DNA of 64,000 bases from Acidovorax radicis N35 (GTDB lineage: Bacteria; Pseudomonadota; Gammaproteobacteria; Burkholderiales; Burkholderiaceae_C): assembly GCF_000204195.1 (NCBI RefSeq), contig NZ_AFBG01000019.1, forward strand, positions 62,001 through 126,000, in the 5' to 3' direction. The translations under genes were made by a program, and so were the position numbers. Below the pieces are notes generated by a model. That model was not told the DNA's origin and made no database searches. It saw only the letters and a program-made list of their open reading frames with translations. Below, one piece after another: positions 58,404-64,000 of this stretch. Positions within the stretch are counted from its first letter, which is position 1. Each line of letters opens with the position of its first letter.

Positions 58404-59199
58404 TCACAGCGCCCCCACCGCCTGCCGCAACACACACACAAACTCTCCCGCCGCTTGGTCGTAGTCCCAGCGCGCGGCATAGCGGGCCCAGCCTCCCACC
58501 GCAGTGCCCGATGCCTCCACGGTCAACACCACCAGGCTGTTGGGGCTGCCGTGGCGCAGTCGGTGCGATACCGCCGTGCCGGCGCGGCAGGCCCACAGGC
58601 CCGGCAACGGCTGCAGCACGCCCGGCTCATGCACGTGGCCCGACAGCAGCATCTGGGCGCCCGCCGTGCGCCAGCGCTGCACCGCTTCATCCGCCCGGTG
58701 GGGCCGGTGTGCGCGGTCGGTGGGGTCACGGGACACCAGGGGGATGGTGGCTGGCCACAATGCGCCAGGCGTCCGGCGGCGCACGCGCCAGCAGCATGGC
58801 CACATGATCGATCTGTGCCGACGAAAGGCTACCCCGCTCGTGCCGCCAGGCGCGGGTGGTGTTGACGCCCACCACGTAAAAGGCGCCCATTTGCCGCACG
58901 GGCTCCTGGTCGATGCCGAACTGCTGCGCATACCGCTCATAGGCCCTGCCCCAGCGCATCCACCAGGCAAACAAAGGCAGGTCGTGATTGCCCGCCAGCA
59001 CCAGATTGGAGCGGGCATGCAGGCCCTGCACAAACCGCGCGGCCTGCTCAAATTGCAGGGCCGTGGCGCGCTGGGTAAGGTCCCCCGACACCACCACCAT
59101 CGCCACCCCCAGCCGCTGCGCAAGCCGCTGTGCGGCCGCACACACCGCTGGATCGTGTGCACCGAAGTGCAGATCCGACAGGTGCATCAAAACGGTCAT
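58404..59199 (-). pseudogene. Metallophosphoesterase, single frameshift
   Basis: The N-terminal half is in one frame from Met 59199: MTVLMHLSDLHFGAH, VVVSGDLTQRA, LVLAGNHDLPLF, up to RIVASHHP. The other half (LVSRDPTDRAHR, QMLLSGHVHEPGV with the last metal motif, to the stop at 58404) is in a different frame. Deleting one base from the five-G run at 58739-58743 (read as C on the minus strand) restores HHPLVSRD and an intact product of about 264 residues. Metal ligands DxH, GD, GNHD and GHVH are all present across the two parts. It follows the lipid kinase gene by 32 bases. It is a pseudogene or a sequencing error. Confidence 0.75.
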
Positions 59200-59231
59200 C
59201 GGTGCTTTCTGCGAGGGTTGACAATGCTGCG

Positions 59232-60299
59232 TCAAGCGGGCAGCAGGCCTTCTGCCGGAGCGGGCACAAACGCATGGGCTCGTGCCTCATCGGACTGCGC
59301 CTGGGGCGCATCATCACGCATCAACAACGTGGGTGCCACCAGCCACAGCGGCCGCTCGCTCAGGCGGAAATGCAGGGGTGGGGCCATCCATTCACGCTCC
59401 CCGTCAAACGCCAGCTTGACCTGGGGTGGGCGCCAGCTGGCTGGGGTCACGGTCAGCTCGGTACAGGCCATGCTGACCACGGCATTGTCTTTGTGCAGCT
59501 GCCCCGTGGCCGCATTCCACACCGTGCGCGCAATGGCCCATCGGCCTTGCGGCTTGAGCATCACCACAGCGAGCTTTCCACCGTCGGCCACCATTTGTGC
59601 CTGTGGCAAACCCATGCGGTCGAGCTGCAACGGGTTGTTGCCCACAAACAGTGTCGTGACAAGATGCTCTTCCTGCTGGGCCTGGGCACCACGGTGTGTC
59701 TTCATCACCACCCGCCAGCGGCGGCCTGCCGAGGGGCGGAACATGCTCCACACCGCGGCCGCCACGGCCACCCAGCGCGAACGGCCAAAACGGCGCGACG
59801 CCATTTCGCGGTCGGCCAGCAGCTTGGGGTACAGGCCCACACTGGCATTGACGACAAACATGCGCCGGTTGACAAAGCCTACCTGCACCGGGCGCAGGTC
59901 TCCATCGCGCAGCGCCTGCAGCATGTCTTGCACAGCGGTTTCAGGGTCCAGGGCCAGGCCATGTTCACGGCTGAAGTAGTTGAACGTGCCCATCGGCACC
60001 ACGCCCAGCGGCACGCCCGCCCACAGCGCCGCCGAGGCCACCGCATTGATCGTTCCGTCGCCCCCGGCCGCCACCACCAGGCCACCATCGGCCAGGGCCG
60101 CCTGCGCAGCGTCGCGCGCCAGCTGCACGATGTCGCCCCGCTGGTCGGGTACATGCCAGACCACGTTGTGCTCTTGCAGGGCGGGCACACCCTCCAATTT
60201 CGCGCGCAGCAGATCCAGATCCGCACCCGGGCGTTTGGGCACCACCAGATGGATGGGACCGTGGGGACGGACGGGATGGGGATGCTCGGAAGGGGTCAT
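59232..60299 (-). CDS. Diacylglycerol kinase family lipid kinase
   Basis: The 355-residue protein has the ATP-site signature AAGGDGTINAVAS (GGDGT at 79-83) and GVVPMGTFNYFSREHGL, which are the DAGK catalytic motifs. VGFVNRRMFVVNASVGLYPKL and TTLFVGNNPLQLDRMGLP continue the second domain. It phosphorylates diacylglycerol or a related lipid (YegS/DgkB-like). It is in an operon with the frameshifted metallophosphoesterase. Confidence 0.9.
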   Translation of the reverse strand: MTPSEHPHPVRPHGPIHLVVPKRPGADLDLLRAKLEGVPALQEHNVVWHVPDQRGDIVQLARDAAQAALADGGLVVAAGGDGTINAVASAALWAGVPLGVVPMGTFNYFSREHGLALDPETAVQDMLQALRDGDLRPVQVGFVNRRMFVVNASVGLYPKLLADREMASRRFGRSRWVAVAAAVWSMFRPSAGRRWRVVMKTHRGAQAQQEEHLVTTLFVGNNPLQLDRMGLPQAQMVADGGKLAVVMLKPQGRWAIARTVWNAATGQLHKDNAVVSMACTELTVTPASWRPPQVKLAFDGEREWMAPPLHFRLSERPLWLVAPTLLMRDDAPQAQSDEARAHAFVPAPAEGLLPA

Positions 60300-60600
60300 G
60301 GTTCGGTAGCGGTGTCAGGAAGCGGCGGGAAATTGCCGGGAACGGGTTGCACCCGGCAGACCCTCTCGCCGTCCTGATTTTTGTAATGCAATGGACTGAA
60401 TGGTCGCCCAACTGACCTCGTACCGCAGCCAGCAGCTGCGCCCTTGCCCTGTCAGAGGTTGCCGACAGACGTCCCCATGGCGCCCCGTCGCACAGGGGCG
60501 CGATACACCTGTGCTTTGGCAGGATGTAGGGAACTCCGGTACAACGCCCGATTCCCTTAAGGGTCGAGACAATCTGGACGATGAAAGCCGCTGACAACCG
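60300..60600. other. 301-bp divergent spacer
   Basis: It lies between the lipid kinase (minus) and the PAP2 phosphatase (plus). It must hold two promoters but I cannot pick convincing -35/-10 pairs. No repeat or RNA gene is seen. Confidence 0.3.
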
Positions 60601-61443
60601 ATGCCAATGACAACAATGGAACTTCCCGAGCTGGGAGCGCTGCTGGCGAGCCACCCCCTGGAATGGTGGCTGGCAGGCGTGGTGGCTGCGGCCCTGTGGG
60701 GTGCGCTGGCACTGAGCGGCTTGCGCACGGTGCGGCGCCACAGCCCGCCGCTGCGCCGTTTTTTGCCAGCGCGGGCGCACGGGGTGGTGGTGGCCGCCGT
60801 GGGCGCCAGCGCTGGCGCGCTGGTACTGGCGGGCGCCACGATGGCCGAGCTGGCCGAAAGCGGGCGCACAGGGGGCCACTGGGGTGCGCTGGACGATGCC
60901 ATTGCCGCTGGCCTGCGCGCCCAGGCGGACACGGCCATGCTGAATTGGTTTGCAGCCCTGACCCACATGGGTGACTCATGGGTGCTCACAGGGGCCGCGG
61001 TGGTGGTGGCGGTGGCACTATGGGTGCGCCAGCACCGGCTGCTGGCCACCGGCTGGCTGGTGGCCCTGGCAGGGAACGGTGCACTGACCAAGATCCTCAA
61101 AGCGCTTTTTGAACGCGTGCGACCCGAACATGTTCACGGCATCGCGCAGGAGGATGGATTCAGTTTTCCCAGCGGGCACAGCAGCGCGTCCATGACGGCC
61201 TACACCATGCTGGCCTATCTGGCCACGCGGCTGCTGCCGCGCGCCTGGCACCTGCCCGCCGCGATGGCCGCTGGCGCCCTGATCTTCACCACGGGATGGA
61301 GCCGCGTGGTGCTGCAGGTGCACTACGCCAGCGATGTGCTGGCAGGCTGGTTGCTCGCCGGTACATGGGTGCTGTGCACGGTGCTGATCATGGAGAGTGT
61401 GTCGCGCTGGCGTGGTGCGGCCCCCTCGCCTGCCAGCAGGTGA
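60601..61443 (+). CDS. PAP2 family phosphatase, membrane-bound
   Basis: The 280-residue membrane protein has about six helices and the three phosphatase motifs: KALFERVRPE (KxxxxxxRP), FPSGHSSAS (PSGH) and SRVVLQVHYASDVLAG (SRxxxxxHxxxD). Such enzymes dephosphorylate phosphatidic acid, undecaprenyl or related lipid phosphates. It stands back to back with a lipid kinase gene, the opposite reaction type, which may be chance or a lipid-phosphate cycle. Confidence 0.9.
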   Translation: MPMTTMELPELGALLASHPLEWWLAGVVAAALWGALALSGLRTVRRHSPPLRRFLPARAHGVVVAAVGASAGALVLAGATMAELAESGRTGGHWGALDDAIAAGLRAQADTAMLNWFAALTHMGDSWVLTGAAVVVAVALWVRQHRLLATGWLVALAGNGALTKILKALFERVRPEHVHGIAQEDGFSFPSGHSSASMTAYTMLAYLATRLLPRAWHLPAAMAAGALIFTTGWSRVVLQVHYASDVLAGWLLAGTWVLCTVLIMESVSRWRGAAPSPASR

Positions 61444-61577
61444 ACAGCCCGGCCCACGCACGACTCCGCAGGGCGTGTTGCGGGATCACTGAGCTACCTG
61501 CGCTGCCTGCGGGCTCGCCCGTGGGCGGCCAAAGCAAGCAATGCTCCGCTCAGGCCATCCCTGCCCCAAGACCCTCG

Positions 61578-63467
61578 TTACCAGGCTGGACACTCGGGCA
61601 CCACCAACACCGGCAACATCACGCGGGACGGACACCCTGGCCCCATGTGAACACTGTTGCGCGCAAGCTTTCGAGGCCCGGCACTGCCCTCGGGAGCCCC
61701 GGTATTGGGGTTGACATCAAACCGAGGAAAGTTGCTGCTGGAGACGTCAAGCCGGATACGGTGGCCTTTGCGAAACAGGTTGGAGGTGGGCATGGGCTCG
61801 ATCGTGATTTCCACCACCGTCCCTGGCTCCATCATCCCGGGCTGCTCCCAAGAATGCCGGTAGCGGCAGCGCAGGATTCCGTCGGTCAGGTTCATCGCGT
61901 ACCCCAGCGGGTAGTCGTGGCTGGGCGGGTACTGGTCGATCAGCTTGGCTGTGAAATCGGTGTCTGGCGCAGTGGACGACACCCACAGTTCGATCGTGAT
62001 GGGGCCTGTCACCTCCACATCCTGATCGAGTGGCGGCGTTTGAAACACCAGCACGTCGTCCCGGTCCGCCAGCGGCCCAAAGGGTTCCTGCGTGCCAAAA
62101 ATGCCCTCGCCGGTGCGCTGGTCGTACGCGCCAGCCACCATCAAGGGTTCTCCCGACGTGATGGAACCGCCGATGGTGGGCACCGGGCGCTCCGGGTCGA
62201 ACTCGAAGGTGGCCTTGCTTTCCTGCTCGGGCACCACCTCGGACAACACTCCCTGCGGGCACAGGTACCAGGGGGTGAAGCTGGTACCTGGCACCGGCCA
62301 ACCGGTGGCACTGCGCCAGGCTCCACCATGGTCCAACCGGCCCTCGGGCGTGCGCAGCCCAGAGCTCCCGCCCATGCGAAAGTAACGCACGGCATCTTCC
62401 TGCCCCTTGGGCAACGGCTGTCCCCGGAGCCAATGGTTGAACCACGCCAGCCGCATTCCCACGTAGTCATCGGCCAGCGTGCCATCGAGCACCGCTGCGT
62501 TCCCAAAATCCACGTCGCCGGCGTAAGGGACGCTGCGCTCGCCATGCGTCCAGGGGCCCAGCACCATGCGCGCCTTGCAATCCGGGCGCTGTGAAAGGCC
62601 CAGATAGTTGTCGGTCGTGGTCTGCGCATAGGGGTCCCACCAGCCACACATCAGCATGACGGCCAGGCCGTCAAACGCTTCGTAGCGACCGGCCGCATAC
62701 AGCTCGGGCTGGCGCCAGTAGTCGCTGAAGGTGCCACGCTCCCATTGCCCGAAGAGATAGTCCTCGTACTCGGGTGCCCATTGCAGCGGCGAATCTCCCC
62801 GGGACCAGGGCAGCCGCTGAAACCAGGCTCCAATGTCAGCCTCATCCAGCGCCCTTCGAGCGGACTCGCTGATGTGGTTGCTACCACTGCGCGCATTGCG
62901 CAGCGCCCAAACCGCCTGCTTGAGCTCGAAAGCCCCGCCATGGCGGATGCCCCCTCGGTAGGCATTGGCAAAGCCGCCGCATTCAAGAAACATGGCTTTC
63001 AACCCAGCGGGCCGCTGGCTGGCCAGTGCGGTCTGTGTATGGGCGGCATACGAAAGGCCATAGGTGCCAACCTGGCCGTTGCACCAGGGCTGCGCCATGA
63101 TCCATTCCATCGTATCGGCACCGTCGTGGGCCTCGCCCAGGTACTTGGTGAACTGGCCCTCCGAGTCAAAGCGCCCACGGCAGTCCTGCACCACCACGGC
63201 GTAGCCTTCCTGGGCAAAACGGGCGGCCACTTCGCCGCGCCGCATGGGAGCAGGGTTGGCCGCCGTGCGCTCGCGCCGGGTCTCGGCATCCTTGCCATAG
63301 GGCGTTCGTTCCAGCAGCACGGGCAGTGTGTGTGCAGTGGCCGTGGGCAGGTACACGTCGGTGGCAAGGCGAACCCTGTCGCGCATGGCCACCCAATGGG
63401 TGTGCCGGGTCACGCCGCTCTGTGTAGCCATTGACTGGGCAGCCATTGAGATCGTCATTGTGTTCAT
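61578..63467 (-). CDS. CocE/NonD family hydrolase (X-Pro dipeptidyl-peptidase/cocaine-esterase type)
   Basis: The 629-residue protein has an α/β-hydrolase part and a C-terminal β-sandwich (PXPG_C). Ser139 in VGTYGLSYAAH is the nucleophile; the usual GxSYxG is G-L-S-Y-A-A, a small deviation. The catalytic His is in LGPWTHGER, and Asp in CGWWDPYAQTT. The C-terminal ITIELWVSSTAPDTDFTAKLID is typical. It hydrolyses esters or peptides of unknown nature. It lies downstream of a Bug-type binding protein on the same strand. Confidence 0.88.
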   Translation of the reverse strand: MNTMTISMAAQSMATQSGVTRHTHWVAMRDRVRLATDVYLPTATAHTLPVLLERTPYGKDAETRRERTAANPAPMRRGEVAARFAQEGYAVVVQDCRGRFDSEGQFTKYLGEAHDGADTMEWIMAQPWCNGQVGTYGLSYAAHTQTALASQRPAGLKAMFLECGGFANAYRGGIRHGGAFELKQAVWALRNARSGSNHISESARRALDEADIGAWFQRLPWSRGDSPLQWAPEYEDYLFGQWERGTFSDYWRQPELYAAGRYEAFDGLAVMLMCGWWDPYAQTTTDNYLGLSQRPDCKARMVLGPWTHGERSVPYAGDVDFGNAAVLDGTLADDYVGMRLAWFNHWLRGQPLPKGQEDAVRYFRMGGSSGLRTPEGRLDHGGAWRSATGWPVPGTSFTPWYLCPQGVLSEVVPEQESKATFEFDPERPVPTIGGSITSGEPLMVAGAYDQRTGEGIFGTQEPFGPLADRDDVLVFQTPPLDQDVEVTGPITIELWVSSTAPDTDFTAKLIDQYPPSHDYPLGYAMNLTDGILRCRYRHSWEQPGMMEPGTVVEITIEPMPTSNLFRKGHRIRLDVSSSNFPRFDVNPNTGAPEGSAGPRKLARNSVHMGPGCPSRVMLPVLVVPECPAW

Positions 63468-63479
63468 GGACTGGCCCAC

Positions 63480-64000
63480 TCAATCGAGCTTGAGGTTGCG
63501 TTCCTTGACCAGCTTGGCCCAGCGCGCAGTGTCGTCCTGCATGAAGCGTGCAAGCTCCTGCGGTGTGGTGGGCGCAGGCTCAGCTCCTTGGGCCACGAGC
63601 AGGCTGGCCACCTCGGCATCGACCAACGCGCTTTTGAGCACCTTGCTGATCTTGTGGACCAGATCCGAGGGAGTGCCCGTGGGGGCGAACAGGGCGTACC
63701 AGATGTCGTACTCGAAATCCTTCAGGCCCGCCTCGGCCATCGTTGGCACCTGGGGGAATGCCCGCGAGCGCTTGGCGCTTGCCACCGCCAGGGGCACGAG
63801 CTTGGCAGACCGGATGTGCGCCGCCACACTGGGCACGGCGTTGATGCCCAGCTGCACGTGGCCCCCCGCCAGTTCGTTCACGGCGGGGCCGCCTCCCTTG
63901 TAGGGAATCTGCACCATGCGCGTGCCCGTGGCGGCCTGGAACATCTCCATCGACAGGTGCCCGGGGCTGCCATTGCCGCTGGTGCTGTAGTTCAACGTGC
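63480..64000 (-). CDS. Bug/TTT family binding protein, 5' end cut by window
   Basis: Only the C-terminal about 172 residues are inside the window. YSTSGNGSPGHLSMEMFQAATG, VQIPYKGGGPAVNELAGGHVQLG and AFPQVPTMAEAGL are Bug motifs. The reading frame continues past 64000, so the start and signal peptide are missing. It is 12 bases from the CocE/NonD hydrolase start and probably cotranscribed, supplying its substrate. Confidence 0.9.
   Translation of the reverse strand, partial: TLNYSTSGNGSPGHLSMEMFQAATGTRMVQIPYKGGGPAVNELAGGHVQLGINAVPSVAAHIRSAKLVPLAVASAKRSRAFPQVPTMAEAGLKDFEYDIWYALFAPTGTPSDLVHKISKVLKSALVDAEVASLLVAQGAEPAPTTPQELARFMQDDTARWAKLVKERNLKLD

Overview
This window is GC-rich, densely coded chromosomal DNA from a betaproteobacterium. 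It is most likely a member of the Comamonadaceae (Acidovorax, Delftia or Comamonas type). The grounds are Bug/TTT-type solute-binding proteins, a Burkholderiales-type porin, an IPTL-CTERM surface protein, a LysR-gcl-hyi-glxR-ttuD glyoxylate set, and five copies of a roughly 60-70 nt intergenic repeat that I associate with this family. I saw no tRNA, rRNA, CRISPR array, prophage or intact insertion sequence.

Layout. 1-5.6 kb: the 3' part of an M20 peptidase/deacylase, a MocR regulator divergent from a GNAT acetyltransferase, and a lipoprotein-type gamma-glutamyltransferase with a clear terminator. 5.6-6.4 kb: a gene of visibly lower GC that resembles HEPN/AbiU2 proteins. 6.4-12.8 kb: glyoxylate to glycerate metabolism (glxR, hyi, gcl, a divergent LysR regulator, and a ttuD-type glycerate kinase or hydroxypyruvate reductase). 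13-19.5 kb: a DctA-like symporter, an orphan periplasmic binding protein, a chemoreceptor and a GntR regulator in one direction, followed by an NCS2 purine/pyrimidine permease. Two near-identical 22-bp motifs, one before dctA and one before the permease, suggest that the GntR protein controls both. 19.7-25 kb: malic enzyme MaeB and an ABC importer of unknown substrate. 25-26.6 kb: a poorly coding segment with a frameshifted gene. 26.6-29.3 kb: a patatin-like lipoprotein, a nucleoside deaminase and an isolated ureD.

29.4-43.7 kb lies almost entirely on the minus strand. It holds a MASE4 hybrid histidine kinase translationally coupled to a REC-EAL protein, a secreted ankyrin protein, an iron-regulated FecI-FecR-TonB receptor system with a Fur box, and a 7TM sensor kinase with its LuxR-type response regulator. 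44-47 kb: a large IPTL-CTERM protein. 47-52.9 kb: a MerR/SRPBCC pair with a textbook MerR operator, alaC, an MFS exporter, a haloacid dehalogenase and a class III nucleotide cyclase with a PilZ-like tail. 53-56.8 kb: an operon of a Bug protein, a cyclase and an FAH-family hydrolase, divergent from a TetR regulator with three similar palindromes between them. 57-64 kb: a porin with a perfect UUCG terminator, a frameshifted metallophosphoesterase, a lipid kinase, a PAP2 phosphatase, a CocE/NonD hydrolase and a truncated Bug protein.

The purine permease, nucleoside deaminase, glyoxylate carboligase route and urease accessory gene would together fit growth on purines or ureides, but that link is inference from gene content only.
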